From Alistipes sp. (GTDB lineage Bacteria; Bacteroidota; Bacteroidia; Bacteroidales; Rikenellaceae): a DNA stretch of 64,000 nucleotides. The translations under genes and the position numbers were made by a program. The notes beneath the pieces are model-generated. The model saw nothing but the letters and a program-made list of their open reading frames with translations. It ran no database searches and had not been told where the DNA came from. Below, piece by piece: positions 28,581 through 36,895 of the stretch. Location of the stretch: contig JAFZHB010000002.1 of NCBI GenBank assembly GCA_017555105.1, forward strand, positions 45,346 through 109,345, written 5' to 3'. The number at the start of each line of letters is the position of its first letter. Positions within the stretch are counted from its first letter, which is position 1.

Positions 28581-28826
28581 TTGAGAGATCTGTTTATAAT
28601 CTATGACATCTCGCCTTACCTCTTTGGAGGAGTCTGGATTCTCATCGGCTTTGTGGAGAATCCTAAGCTTGTATTCGAGGCTTGGGTATATAGCGAGGTG
28701 AACAACGCCAATCAGGTTGTTAGCTATGAAGTGCGCAGCGTCGCACTTTCCGAAACGATAACCGATTTTACAAAAGAACAGCTTCTTCAATCGATTCAAG
28801 CGCATCCGGAACTTAAACTTTGGTAA
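28581..28826 (+). CDS. Uncertain small protein or gene remnant
   Basis: The 450-bp gap between the antiporter and thioredoxin-like genes holds an open frame here. Its last 57 codons, from GTG 28653, read like real coding sequence (YSEVNNANQVVSYEVRSVAL, ending QAHPELKLW). There is no good ATG start: TTG 28581 lies at the transcription start, and the ATG at 28603 is in another frame that ends after about 30 codons. It may be a short protein with a non-ATG start or a decayed gene. I recognise no family. Confidence 0.3.
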   Translation: MRDLFIIYDISPYLFGGVWILIGFVENPKLVFEAWVYSEVNNANQVVSYEVRSVALSETITDFTKEQLLQSIQAHPELKLW

Positions 28827-28845
28827 CAAGCAGCGGAGCGGTTAG

Positions 28846-28876
28846 TTGGAAAACCGAGAAAAAATCCCTATTTTTG
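28846..28876 (+). promoter_or_regulatory. Promoter of the thioredoxin-like lipoprotein gene, near-leaderless
   Basis: TTG (28846-28848), 20-bp spacer, TATTTTTG (28869-28876). The ATG at 28881 lies only 4 bp after the -7 element, so the transcript probably has almost no leader. Confidence 0.65.
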
Positions 28877-28880
28877 CACT

Positions 28881-29801
28881 ATGCGGATAGCTCGTTTGAT
28901 CATAGCTCTATGGATTGCTTCGGCTGCAGTTGCGTGCAGTGGGCAACGGACAAAACCTGCGGAGAAGGCTTTACCCCTCCACGCCTTTACGCTGCCGATG
29001 CCGCCGGTGACGCTCAGTGAGGAGCAGCAGTTTGAGTATATGCGTCAGCACTATTGGGATCGCTTCCGCTTTGCCGATACGCTGGCGTTGCGTGAGGTGG
29101 ATACGATGCAGATGCTGCGTCGCTATGGCTACTACATCGCCCTGCTATCCGAGCGACCCAACGACCGCCGTCCGATCGACACGCTGATGCGTCGCGCCGC
29201 CTCGTCGCGCCCGATGCTCGACCTCTTCCTCTACCTGGCCGAGGCAGTGTTGCACGACCCGAATTCACCCCTGCGCAACGATGAACTCTACATTCCGGTG
29301 CTCGAGGCGCAGTTAGCCACCTCGTACTACGACGAATACGAGCGCATCGCCCCGCTCTACGACCTGGAGTTGGCACGCAAGAACCGCTTGGGTGAGCCGG
29401 CCAACGATTTCCGCTATACGCTCGCCGATGGGCGCACGGGTACGCTCCATAAGATTGAGGCGGAGTATTTGCTCCTCTTCTTCAACAACCCCGATTGTCC
29501 GATGTGTAAGGAGATCAGCCAGGCGATCCAAAACTCGGCGCTCCTGCAGCAGCGTCTGGCCGATGGTTCGTTGAAGATCCTGGCGCTCTATCCCGATGAG
29601 GACCTACAGGCGTGGCGCAACTATCGCCGTGAGATCCCCGCCGCGTGGATCAATGCCTACGATGCCGGATGCCAGCTGCGCGAGCAGGAGCTCTATGCCC
29701 TCAATGCGATTCCGTCGCTCTACCTGCTCGATCGAGAAAAGCGTGTGTTGATCAAAGATGCAACAGAGGTTACGCTTATAGAGGCTGCAATCGGACGATA
29801 G
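28881..29801 (+). CDS. DUF5106/thioredoxin-fold lipoprotein
   Basis: 306 residues. Signal peptide with lipobox ending in Cys19 (SAAVAC). Residues about 35-160 fit DUF5106, a helical domain found before thioredoxin domains in Bacteroidetes. Residues about 170-305 form a thioredoxin-like domain with the pair Cys206-Pro-Met-Cys209 and the cis-Pro loop AIPSLYLLD. Probably a periplasmic or surface thiol-disulfide oxidoreductase. The start is fixed by the signal peptide although the promoter is only a few bases away. Confidence 0.82.
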   Translation: MRIARLIIALWIASAAVACSGQRTKPAEKALPLHAFTLPMPPVTLSEEQQFEYMRQHYWDRFRFADTLALREVDTMQMLRRYGYYIALLSERPNDRRPIDTLMRRAASSRPMLDLFLYLAEAVLHDPNSPLRNDELYIPVLEAQLATSYYDEYERIAPLYDLELARKNRLGEPANDFRYTLADGRTGTLHKIEAEYLLLFFNNPDCPMCKEISQAIQNSALLQQRLADGSLKILALYPDEDLQAWRNYRREIPAAWINAYDAGCQLREQELYALNAIPSLYLLDREKRVLIKDATEVTLIEAAIGR

Positions 29802-29844
29802 TTTTTGCTGATAGCGCTATCAGAAAACAGTATGGCTAAATTGC

Positions 29845-29874
29845 TTGTTTTTTGCGTGGAATGATTTATCTTTG
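29845..29874 (+). promoter_or_regulatory. Promoter of the rubrerythrin gene
   Basis: TTG (29845-29847), 19-bp spacer, TATCTTTG (29867-29874), about 50 bp before the start codon. Confidence 0.7.
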
Positions 29875-29923
29875 CCTACGAAAACAAGAAACACACAAAA
29901 CAACTAACTAATAAGAAAAGATT

Positions 29924-30472
29924 ATGGCAAAGAAATTTCGCTGCACGGTATGTGGTTACATCCACGAGGGAAACGAGGCTCCCGCACAGTGCCCGTTGTG
30001 CAAGGTTGGCGCAGATAAGTTCGTCGAGGTAGTTGAGGATGGCGCTTTGGATTTTGTGACCGAGCATAAGCTGGGTGACGGTAAGGGTGCCGATGCCGAG
30101 TTGTGGCAGGGTCTGCAGGACCACTTTATGGGTGAGTGCACAGAGGTGGGTATGTACCTGGCTATGAGCCGTCAGGCTGACCGTGAGGGCTATCCCGAGA
30201 TCGCCGAGGCCTTCAAGCGCTACGCTTGGGAGGAGGCTGAGCACGCTGCTAAGTTTGCCGAGCTGATTGGTGAGGTGGTATGGGATACGAAGACCAACCT
30301 CTACAAGCGCATGAACGCCGAGTGTGGCGCGTGCGATGGTAAGATGCACCTGGCCAAGATCGCCAAGGAGCAGAACCTCGACGCTGTACACGATACGGTA
30401 CACGAGATGGCGAAGGACGAGGCACGCCACGGTAAGGGCTTCGAGGGGCTCTATAACCGCTACTTCAAGTAG
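29924..30472 (+). CDS. Rubrerythrin with N-terminal rubredoxin domain (reverse type)
   Basis: 182 residues. An N-terminal rubredoxin-like iron site (CTVCGY near residues 6-11, CPLCKVG near 23-29) precedes a four-helix diiron domain whose ligands lie in ExxH motifs (EEAEHAAK near 104-111 and KDEARHGK near 165-172). This order is the reverse of classical rubrerythrin. It reduces hydrogen peroxide in anaerobes. Single-gene unit with its own promoter and a strong terminator. Confidence 0.93.
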   Translation: MAKKFRCTVCGYIHEGNEAPAQCPLCKVGADKFVEVVEDGALDFVTEHKLGDGKGADAELWQGLQDHFMGECTEVGMYLAMSRQADREGYPEIAEAFKRYAWEEAEHAAKFAELIGEVVWDTKTNLYKRMNAECGACDGKMHLAKIAKEQNLDAVHDTVHEMAKDEARHGKGFEGLYNRYFK

Positions 30473-30492
30473 TCGAACCATCAGAAATAGTT

Positions 30493-30527
30493 GAGCAGGT
30501 TGCCCGTGAGGGTAACCTGCTCTGTTT
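30493..30527. terminator. Terminator between rubrerythrin and the small membrane protein gene
   Basis: GAGCAGGTTGCCC (30493-30505) pairs with GGGTAACCTGCTC (30510-30522), followed by TGTTTTT on the plus strand. Confidence 0.85.
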
Positions 30528-30881
30528 TTAGTGACGAGCCTTGAAGAAAGCCTCCATCAACCGCTCGATCACCTGCCAGAGAATCGAGGTGCGGCGTAGC
30601 GCCCAGTCGTAGCCCTCCTGGATGAGCTCGGCTACGCGCCATACGGTCTCAAACTGATCGCTGATGACCCGAATGGCGTTGCGCAGCGTGAGCAGGTAGC
30701 TCAATGTGGCAATCACCACAAAGAGGAGGCAGACCACCAGCGAGGCGCCAACCACACCGAGCCATGCGCCCAGCCAAAGAATAAGTGCTGTCAACCCCGT
30801 TACGAGGGCTCCGAGAATCCCGATCAGAAAGAGCGCCAGCGCCCATGCTATTGCTCCGCCCGATGATGCTCTACGCTCCAT
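30528..30881 (-). CDS. Small inner-membrane protein
   Basis: 117 residues. Two strong transmembrane helices (about residues 8-38 and 40-65) are followed by an amphipathic C-terminal helix region. The layout resembles small phage-holin-like or DUF1469-type membrane proteins, but I do not recognise a specific family. Its start is 15 bp after the stop of the YtxH-like gene, so the two probably form an operon linked to envelope stress. The product is likely membrane-bound. Confidence 0.65.
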   Translation of the reverse strand: MERRASSGGAIAWALALFLIGILGALVTGLTALILWLGAWLGVVGASLVVCLLFVVIATLSYLLTLRNAIRVISDQFETVWRVAELIQEGYDWALRRTSILWQVIERLMEAFFKARH

Positions 30882-30896
30882 CCCTTCTCCCGGTGC

Positions 30897-31130
30897 TTAT
30901 GCCTCCTTCTCCTCTGCACCACATTTGCAGCGGGCAGCCTCGATCTCGGCTTTCAGTTTGTCGTGTACGGCGTCGGCTTTGGTTTTGAGTTTGCTCACCT
31001 CATCATCAACAAATCCCTTGATGTGATGGCGCAGCTCGGGACCCGATTGCGGGGTGAAGAGCATGGCGAGTGCCGAGCCGATGATCAGGCCGCCCAGCAA
31101 CGAGGCGACGCACATGGTTGTGTTTTTCAT
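30897..31130 (-). CDS. YtxH-domain protein
   Basis: 77 residues. One N-terminal transmembrane helix with a glycine motif (SLLGGLIIGSALAMLFTPQSG, of which the last part is typical of YtxH), then a charged helix (DDEVSKLKTKADAVHDKLKAE) and a short tail with two cysteines (CKCG). YtxH proteins are small general-stress membrane proteins of unknown mechanism. It is the first gene of a two-gene unit with the 117-residue membrane protein. Confidence 0.8.
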   Translation of the reverse strand: MKNTTMCVASLLGGLIIGSALAMLFTPQSGPELRHHIKGFVDDEVSKLKTKADAVHDKLKAEIEAARCKCGAEEKEA

Positions 31131-31227
31131 AGTTGTAACTTTTTTTGAAGGTTCGCTTCGGAAAAGAGCAAACCACGCGCCAAAAGTTGTATCTTTACAG
31201 AAATTTTACAGCAAACTTTACTCTCTG

Positions 31228-31713
31228 ATGGATCGTCTGACCACTGTGGCATTTACGGGACACCGCACCTACCGAGGCGAGGCCGATGAGGCGCTCTTCG
31301 CGCTCTTGTGTCGGCTCTGTGAGCAGGGAATGCGTACCTTTCTCTGCGGTATGGCTGTGGGGTTTGATCTGGCGGCTACCGAGCAGGTCATCGCCCTGCG
31401 CGAACGCTATCCCGAGGTGCGGTTGGTGGCTGTGATCCCCTTCGCGGGGCAGGCTCGCAGCTTCTCGACAGTCGAGCGACGACGCTATGAACGGCTTTTG
31501 GAGGAGGCGGATGAGCAGATCCTGCTCTCGGAAACTTACTACAAGGGGTGCTACCAGGCGCGCAACTATTACCTCGTAGAGCATGCTGCGGCGCTCGTGG
31601 CGTGGTACGATGGCTCGGCCGGAGGTACGCAACAGACCTTCCTGGCAGCTTTGCATCGAGGCCTTCGGGTGGAGAACCTGGGAACGATATGCCCCGATCC
31701 GAAGCTCTTTTAA
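31228..31713 (+). CDS. SLOG-family protein (DUF1273, YpsA-like)
   Basis: 161 residues from the ATG at 31228. Begins with FTGHRTYRGE, the nucleotide-phosphate-binding start of DUF1273, followed by LCGMAVGFDLAATE near residues 40-53 and AIPFAGQ near 70. The end AWYDGSAGGTQQT is also family-typical. SLOG proteins bind nucleotides or nucleotide-derived ligands. YpsA affects cell division in Bacillus, but a role here is unknown. A -7-like box TATCTTTA lies at 31190-31197. Confidence 0.85.
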   Translation: MDRLTTVAFTGHRTYRGEADEALFALLCRLCEQGMRTFLCGMAVGFDLAATEQVIALRERYPEVRLVAVIPFAGQARSFSTVERRRYERLLEEADEQILLSETYYKGCYQARNYYLVEHAAALVAWYDGSAGGTQQTFLAALHRGLRVENLGTICPDPKLF

Positions 31714-31731
31714 GCACTCAATAGAAAAGTA

Positions 31732-31768
31732 ACGAGCCTGCGCAACGCAATGTTGGCAGGCTCGTTTT
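31732..31768. terminator. Bidirectional terminator
   Basis: ACGAGCCTGC (31732-31741) pairs with GCAGGCTCGT (31756-31765), then TTT. Lies between the convergent SLOG and phosphofructokinase genes. Confidence 0.85.
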
Positions 31769-31787
31769 CGTTGTAGGTATCAGTCGA

Positions 31788-33020
31788 TTACCAGTTCAAG
31801 ATCTTGTGGAAGTCGAACTCCTCGGGATTCTCGACATAGGCCTTCGCAGCCTCATAGTCTGCGGGCGTAACGGCGTTGATGATGTTCTCAACAACCGACG
31901 AGAACTTGTCTGAGTTGATGTCCACCAGACGCGGCGGAATCTTGCCCGTGGTGGGATCCTGCAGATCCTTCAGGTAGAGCGGAGCCACATTGCCCTCCGA
32001 ATCAACATAGACCATGCAACCGGTCTTGCCCTCCGAGAAGAGCTTGTGTACGCCGATACCCAACTCCGAGCAGTAGGTCAGGTCGTAGGCGATCGGCGTC
32101 TGGCAACGAACCTCATAACCGAGCTCTACGGGACGGCTCTTCACCTTCAGACCCAGCTCCTTCACCTTCTTCTCGATCATCTCGTTGAAGATGTGAGCCT
32201 TCGATACCTTACCCAACTCGGGGTGGCCGTGGTCGTCGTAGGTGAAGTGGATGCCGCTCTTCTTGATCTCCTCATCCGACAGCGAGTGGAATACACCCTC
32301 CGAGATGACGGCAGCACCGTAGTCCATGCCCATAATCTTACGCTTGATGATGGCCGAGATGACGAGGTTGACGATCTTCTCCACGGTGATCTCCGTCTTG
32401 TTGAACATCTCGGGGATGACGATCATCGGGTAGTGACAAGCCTCGCCAATACCAAATGCCAGGTGGCCGGCCGAGCGACCCATGGCTGCCAGCACAAACC
32501 AGTTGCCGCTGGTGCGAGCGTCCACATAGACAGCGCGAGCGATCACGGCACCCTTATCCTTGGCCGACTCATAACCAAAGGTCGGAGCACCCTTCGGAAG
32601 CGGGAGGTCGTTGTCGATCGTCTTCGGAACATGGATGTTGGCGATGGGGTACTGCTTCGCCTCCAAGAACTTGGCGATGCGGTTGGCCGTCGAGGCGGTG
32701 TCGTCGCCACCTACCGTTACGAGCAACTTGATGTTGTTCTTGGTGAAGAACTCGAGGTTGAAATTGTTCTCGAAATCCGAGTCCTTCGGCTTGAAGCGGC
32801 TCATCTGCAAGAACGAACCGCCCTGGTTGAAGATGGCATCGGCCATGCCGAAGTCGATCTCCACGGTGCGAGGAGTGGGGTTGAATAGGCCGGTGTAACC
32901 CTCGTGCAGACCAATGACTTTGTAGCCGTGGTGGAGGAAGGTCTTGGCAACGCTGCCAACCACAGTGTTCATACCGGGAGCCGGACCGCCACCGGTTAGA
33001 ATAGCAATAGCTTCTTTCAT
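31788..33020 (-). CDS. pfp: Pyrophosphate-dependent 6-phosphofructokinase
   Basis: 410 residues. Phosphorylates fructose-6-phosphate with PPi, a reversible glycolytic step. GGDD at residues 104-107, rather than the GGDG of ATP enzymes, marks PPi use. PKTIDND at 132-138 holds the catalytic Asp, and MGRSAGHLA near 180 binds the sugar phosphate. Monocistronic, with its own promoter at 33087-33117 and a 66-base leader. Confidence 0.95.
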   Translation of the reverse strand: MKEAIAILTGGGPAPGMNTVVGSVAKTFLHHGYKVIGLHEGYTGLFNPTPRTVEIDFGMADAIFNQGGSFLQMSRFKPKDSDFENNFNLEFFTKNNIKLLVTVGGDDTASTANRIAKFLEAKQYPIANIHVPKTIDNDLPLPKGAPTFGYESAKDKGAVIARAVYVDARTSGNWFVLAAMGRSAGHLAFGIGEACHYPMIVIPEMFNKTEITVEKIVNLVISAIIKRKIMGMDYGAAVISEGVFHSLSDEEIKKSGIHFTYDDHGHPELGKVSKAHIFNEMIEKKVKELGLKVKSRPVELGYEVRCQTPIAYDLTYCSELGIGVHKLFSEGKTGCMVYVDSEGNVAPLYLKDLQDPTTGKIPPRLVDINSDKFSSVVENIINAVTPADYEAAKAYVENPEEFDFHKILNW

Positions 33021-33086
33021 AGCTTTGATAATGAGTGTTTTGTATGTGAATTTGTTTTCTTTGTCCTTATAGGGCTATTAATCATT

Positions 33087-33117
33087 CAAAAATAGAGAAA
33101 AAAAATGGTCCAAACAA
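33087..33117 (-). promoter_or_regulatory. Promoter of the phosphofructokinase gene
   Basis: On the minus strand TTG (33117-33115), 20-bp spacer, TATTTTTG (33094-33087). Confidence 0.65.
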
Positions 33118-33213
33118 ATAATTTCGGGCTGTTTTAGAACTTTTTCCATGCCGATTTTTCTTTTCGACCTAAAATCACTATCTTTACGCACTAAAATTGA
33201 AACTTTATATCGA

Positions 33214-35163
33214 ATGAAAACAATTTCTATGCGCATTTTAGGCCTTCTGATGGCCCTTTTCTGCACGACGACGCTCTCGGCTCAGCAGGTTGATTGGCGT
33301 GTTGCTGCCGACCCGATCCAGGGTGACAGCTGCCGCTTGCTCTTCGAGGCGCGTATTCCCGACGGTTTCCACATGTATGACACCGAGAAGTATGTCAGTG
33401 GCCCGACCTCGACGAGCATCGAGCTCACGGTCGAGGGTGGCGAGGTGCTGGGCGAGCTCCTCTCGCTCGATACGCCGCATCGTTACTTCGATGAGATCTT
33501 CGGTATGCAGATTGGCACCTATGAGGGTACGGCGCGCTTTGCTCAGTGGGTGAAGCTGGCCGCTCCGACTGCCGAGGTGAAGGCTGCGATCGACTACATG
33601 ATCTGCAACGACATGAGTTGCATGCCTTCTGACGATGAACTTACGATTACGATCGGTGAGCCGCAGGCTGCCGTGGCTCCTGCCACTCCGAAGAATGCTG
33701 CCGATAGCGGTTCGCTCTGGTCGCAGATCATCGAGGCAATCATCTGGGGCTTCGTGGCGCTCCTGACGCCCTGCGTCTTCCCGATGGTGCCGATGACCGT
33801 ATCCTACTTCCTCAAGGGTGAGGGTGGTGTGGCTCGTGGTCGTCTGCGTGCTGCGCTCTATGGTCTCTTTATCGTGGGTCTCTACACGCTGCCGATTGCT
33901 GCGATCATCCTCGTGACGCGCCTGGTGGGTGGCGATGCCGTGACGGCCGACATCTTCAACTGGCTCGCTACGCACTGGTTGCCGAACCTGCTCTTCTTCC
34001 TCGTCTTCATGATCTTTGCAGCGTCGTTCTTCGGTGCATTCGAGATTACGATGCCCTCGTGGATGGTCAACAAGACCGACTCAAAGGCCGATACGAAGGG
34101 CTTGGGCGGTATCTTCTTCCTGGCCTTGACGCTCGTTTTGGTGTCGTTCTCGTGCACGGGTCCGATTGTGGGTTCGGTGCTGATCAAGTCGACCTCGGGT
34201 GAGTTCTGGTCGCCGATCCTGACGATGCTGGCCTTCTCGACCGCCTTTGCTCTGCCGTTTACGCTCTTCGCGTTCTTCCCCTCGATGCTCAAGAACCTGC
34301 CCAAGAGCGGTGGTTGGCTCAATTCGGTGAAGGTGGTGATTGGCTTTGTCGAGGTGGCGCTCGGTCTGAAGTTCCTCTCGGTAGCTGATCAGGTTTACCA
34401 CTGGGGCATCCTCGATCGCGAGGTCTATCTGGCCATCTGGATCGTCGTCTTTACCCTCATGGGTTTCTACTTGCTGGGTAAGCTGAAGTTTGCTCACGAC
34501 AGCGAGGTAAAGCATGTTAATGTGACGCGCCTGGCGCTGGCTATTGCAACCTTCTCGTTTGTGGTTTACCTCATTCCGGGTATGTGGGGTGCACCCCTCT
34601 CGAAGCTCTCGGGCTACCTGCCTCCGATCACGACGCAGGACTTCGTGCTGGGTGGTGAGGGTGTAACCACTGCAACTCCTGCTACTACGACCTCCACGAC
34701 CCGCAAATACAGCGATAAACTCCACCTGCCGCATGGCCTTGAGGGCTTCTTCGACCTCGACGAGGCAAAGGCCTACGCTGCACAGGTGAACAAGCCGCTC
34801 TTTATCGACTTTACGGGCCACGGTTGCGTGAACTGCCGAGAGATGGAGATGCGTGTATGGGCGGATCCTACGGTGCTCGATCTGCTGCGCAATGAGTATG
34901 TAATCTGCGCCCTCTACTCGGACGATAAGATGACGGTCGAGGAGAGCGATTGGGTGACGACCGATACGGGTAAGGTGCTCAAGCAGCTCGGCAAGATCAA
35001 CTCCTACTTCGCGCTGAAGACCTATGGCGTGAATGCACAGCCTTACTATGTGTTGCAGGGTATTGACGGCAAGCAGCTTGTTGAGCCGCGTGGCTACGAC
35101 CTGGATGTGGCAGCCTTTGTTGACTTCCTGAAGCGAGGCTTGGCAGCTCACCGTGGTGAGTAA
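33214..35163 (+). CDS. DsbD-like thiol:disulfide interchange protein
   Basis: 649 residues from the ATG at 33214. Signal peptide (cleavage near LSA-Q, residue 24), N-terminal periplasmic DsbD-alpha-like domain to about residue 150, eight or so transmembrane segments with TPCVFPMVP and SCTGPIVGS cysteine motifs, and a C-terminal thioredoxin domain with Cys538-Val-Asn-Cys541. It passes electrons from cytoplasmic thioredoxin to periplasmic thiol proteins, such as the nearby thioredoxin-like lipoprotein (inference). Possible -7 box TATCTTTA at 33179-33186. Confidence 0.92.
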   Translation: MKTISMRILGLLMALFCTTTLSAQQVDWRVAADPIQGDSCRLLFEARIPDGFHMYDTEKYVSGPTSTSIELTVEGGEVLGELLSLDTPHRYFDEIFGMQIGTYEGTARFAQWVKLAAPTAEVKAAIDYMICNDMSCMPSDDELTITIGEPQAAVAPATPKNAADSGSLWSQIIEAIIWGFVALLTPCVFPMVPMTVSYFLKGEGGVARGRLRAALYGLFIVGLYTLPIAAIILVTRLVGGDAVTADIFNWLATHWLPNLLFFLVFMIFAASFFGAFEITMPSWMVNKTDSKADTKGLGGIFFLALTLVLVSFSCTGPIVGSVLIKSTSGEFWSPILTMLAFSTAFALPFTLFAFFPSMLKNLPKSGGWLNSVKVVIGFVEVALGLKFLSVADQVYHWGILDREVYLAIWIVVFTLMGFYLLGKLKFAHDSEVKHVNVTRLALAIATFSFVVYLIPGMWGAPLSKLSGYLPPITTQDFVLGGEGVTTATPATTTSTTRKYSDKLHLPHGLEGFFDLDEAKAYAAQVNKPLFIDFTGHGCVNCREMEMRVWADPTVLDLLRNEYVICALYSDDKMTVEESDWVTTDTGKVLKQLGKINSYFALKTYGVNAQPYYVLQGIDGKQLVEPRGYDLDVAAFVDFLKRGLAAHRGE

Positions 35164-35187
35164 CGGCGTTGCTGATAAAAATAGAGA

Positions 35188-35219
35188 AGAGTCTGCTCAA
35201 AGTGCAGGCTCTTTTTTTT
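35188..35219 (+). terminator. Terminator after the DsbD-like gene
   Basis: AGAGTCTGC (35188-35196) pairs with GCAGGCTCT (35204-35212) including a G-U pair, followed by a T-run. Confidence 0.85.
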
Positions 35220-35265
35220 GTTGTTTATAGGGAGTCTTTATGAGCAAGCTCCCACGCCTCCTTAT

Positions 35266-35304
35266 AAACAATAAAAGCCACCGAAAAGGTGGCTTTTATT
35301 GTTT
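35266..35304 (-). terminator. Terminator downstream of tRNA-Pro
   Basis: A 17-bp perfect stem: AAACAATAAAAGCCACC (35266-35282) pairs with its complement at 35288-35304 around a 5-base loop. It lies immediately 3' of the minus-strand tRNA gene. Confidence 0.75.
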
Positions 35305-35310
35305 GGGTTG

Positions 35311-35385
35311 TCGGGGAGACAGGATTCGAACCTGCGACTTTCTGGTCCCAAACCAGACGCGCTAACCGGGCTGCGCTACACCCCG
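35311..35385 (-). tRNA. tRNA-Pro (anticodon TGG)
   Basis: A 75-base cloverleaf on the minus strand. Acceptor CGGGGTG pairs with CTCCCCG except for a U-U opposition at pair 6-67. D-stem GCGC/GCGC, anticodon arm TCTGG-TTTGGGA-CCAGA with anticodon TGG, and T-arm GCAGG-TTCGAAT-CCTGT. CCA is not encoded. It sits at the 3' end of the HAD-SDR-OYE-5-alpha-reductase operon. Confidence 0.93.
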
Positions 35386-35449
35386 AACTTTTTTCGACGG
35401 CACAAAGGTAGGGAAAACTCCCCGAAAAACCAATTTTCGGCTTTGATTT

Positions 35450-36076
35450 TTAAACCTCGGCCTCGAATAGTTGTTTGAACTCCCCGTTTGTTTCGGGGCA
35501 GAAGACCTGAAAACCGAGCGCATGGGCTGCGTCGGCATTGCGTGCTCCGTCGTCGATAAAGAGCGTCTCCTCGGGGCGGATATCTGCACGGCGGATCACC
35601 TCTTCGAAGATCGCCGGCGAAGGCTTCAAGATGCCCAGCTGGAACGAGAGGAAGATGCCGTCAAACATCGCATCCAACTCGCGACCGTGGCGACGGAAGT
35701 GTTCGCGGACAATCTCAATGGCTACGGGATTCGTATTCGAGAGGATGTAGGTGCGAATGCCACGAGCGCGCAACTGCTCGATGGTGCGCAGCTTCTCCTC
35801 GTCCACCCGTGAGAGGAACTCCTCATAGACCCAGCGGATCTGATCATTCGTGATGTCGGGACGGTTGTCCAGTGTGCGCATCTTCTCGCACGCCTCCTCC
35901 CAGGAGATCTGTCCGCTCTCCATCTGCTCGTTCATCTCGGCAGGGTAGCAGGGATCCATCAAGGCGGCCATCTTTGGCATGCCGATCTCGAGGAAGCAGG
36001 CACGCACACGGTCGATCTCCAGGTCGACAATCACGCCGCCCAGGTCGAAGACCACATTGCGAATATCTTGTAACAT
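35450..36076 (-). CDS. HAD-superfamily phosphatase (YihX-like)
   Basis: 208 residues. HAD motif I is VVFDLGGVIVDL (residues 8-19), motif II is ILSNTN near 115, the motif III lysine is in LKPSP near 150, and motif IV is FIDDGARN near 172. Motif I carries Gly where the second Asp of DxD usually lies, as in the YihX and epoxide-hydrolase-like group. Substrate is unknown. It starts 7 bp after the SDR stop and so is likely the last gene of the reductase operon. Confidence 0.87.
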   Translation of the reverse strand: MLQDIRNVVFDLGGVIVDLEIDRVRACFLEIGMPKMAALMDPCYPAEMNEQMESGQISWEEACEKMRTLDNRPDITNDQIRWVYEEFLSRVDEEKLRTIEQLRARGIRTYILSNTNPVAIEIVREHFRRHGRELDAMFDGIFLSFQLGILKPSPAIFEEVIRRADIRPEETLFIDDGARNADAAHALGFQVFCPETNGEFKQLFEAEV

Positions 36077-36083
36077 CGTGTTG

Positions 36084-36893
36084 CTATTTTTGAAATTTCA
36101 TGGTATAGTTGCGCAGCGGACGCAGCAGCCACATCGGCAGCAGCATGAGCAGCGGAATCCAGATTCGATTCCACCAGTCGGGCACCGAGCAGCGAGTGCC
36201 TCTCCAAAGCGCATTCAAGCCGCGTCGAGCGCAGCGATCGGCCGAGATCAATCCTCCGATGCGCAGACCCAATTGCTGGAGTTTGTGCGGCAGTCCATAG
36301 AGGTCGGTGGCGACACCTGCCGGGCAAATGGCGGTTACATGCACGCCCTGATCGCCCACCTCCTTGGAGAAGGCCACCGAGAAGGCGCGCAGATAGGCCT
36401 TCGAGGCGCTATAGACAGCCAAGCCCGGGAAGGGCATCCAGAGCGAGTAGGAGGACATATTGAGGATGTAACCCTCGATTCCGCGTTGGATCATGCGGGC
36501 AGCAAAGAGCCGACAGAGCTTGGTTGCGGTCATGTCGTGCAGCAGCAGCATGCGCTCGATGCGCTCGGCATCGGTGGTGAGCACATCGCAGAAGGAGAAG
36601 ATACCGGCGTTGTTGATCAGCACATCCACTTCGATCGAGAGCTCCTGCAGACGCTGATAGAGCCGCTCGGCGGCATCGATCGTCGCCAGGTCGAGCACCA
36701 CGGTGCGCACAATCACACCCTGACCCAACTCCAGCTCATCGCGCAGGGACAGCAGCGCCTCTTCGCGCAGATCCACCACCACGAGGTTGTAGCCCAAGGC
36801 TGCGAGGCGTTGGGCATAGCAGCGGCCAATGCCGGCACCTGCACCCGTGACCATCGCCCAGGCCGATCGTTTTTCGATTACTCGCGTTCTCAT
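36084..36893 (-). CDS. Short-chain dehydrogenase/reductase, candidate hydroxysteroid dehydrogenase
   Basis: 269 residues. TGAGAGIG (16-23) binds the nucleotide, NNAG is at 94-97, and the catalytic set is Ser148, Tyr161 and Lys165 in YSASK. The C-terminus has a hydrophobic stretch (about residues 238-262) that may anchor it to the membrane. It starts 2 bp after the OYE gene stop. In Bacteroidetes, an SDR beside a 5-alpha-reductase and an OYE-type reductase has been linked to 3-beta-hydroxysteroid dehydrogenase activity on bile acids; that function here is inference from context. Confidence 0.82.
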   Translation of the reverse strand: MRTRVIEKRSAWAMVTGAGAGIGRCYAQRLAALGYNLVVVDLREEALLSLRDELELGQGVIVRTVVLDLATIDAAERLYQRLQELSIEVDVLINNAGIFSFCDVLTTDAERIERMLLLHDMTATKLCRLFAARMIQRGIEGYILNMSSYSLWMPFPGLAVYSASKAYLRAFSVAFSKEVGDQGVHVTAICPAGVATDLYGLPHKLQQLGLRIGGLISADRCARRGLNALWRGTRCSVPDWWNRIWIPLLMLLPMWLLRPLRNYTMKFQK

Positions 36894-36895
36894 AG

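Noticed and set aside
35230-35265. Extra tRNA or small RNA beside tRNA-Pro
   Set aside because: The short spacer shows only terminator hairpins and no second cloverleaf.
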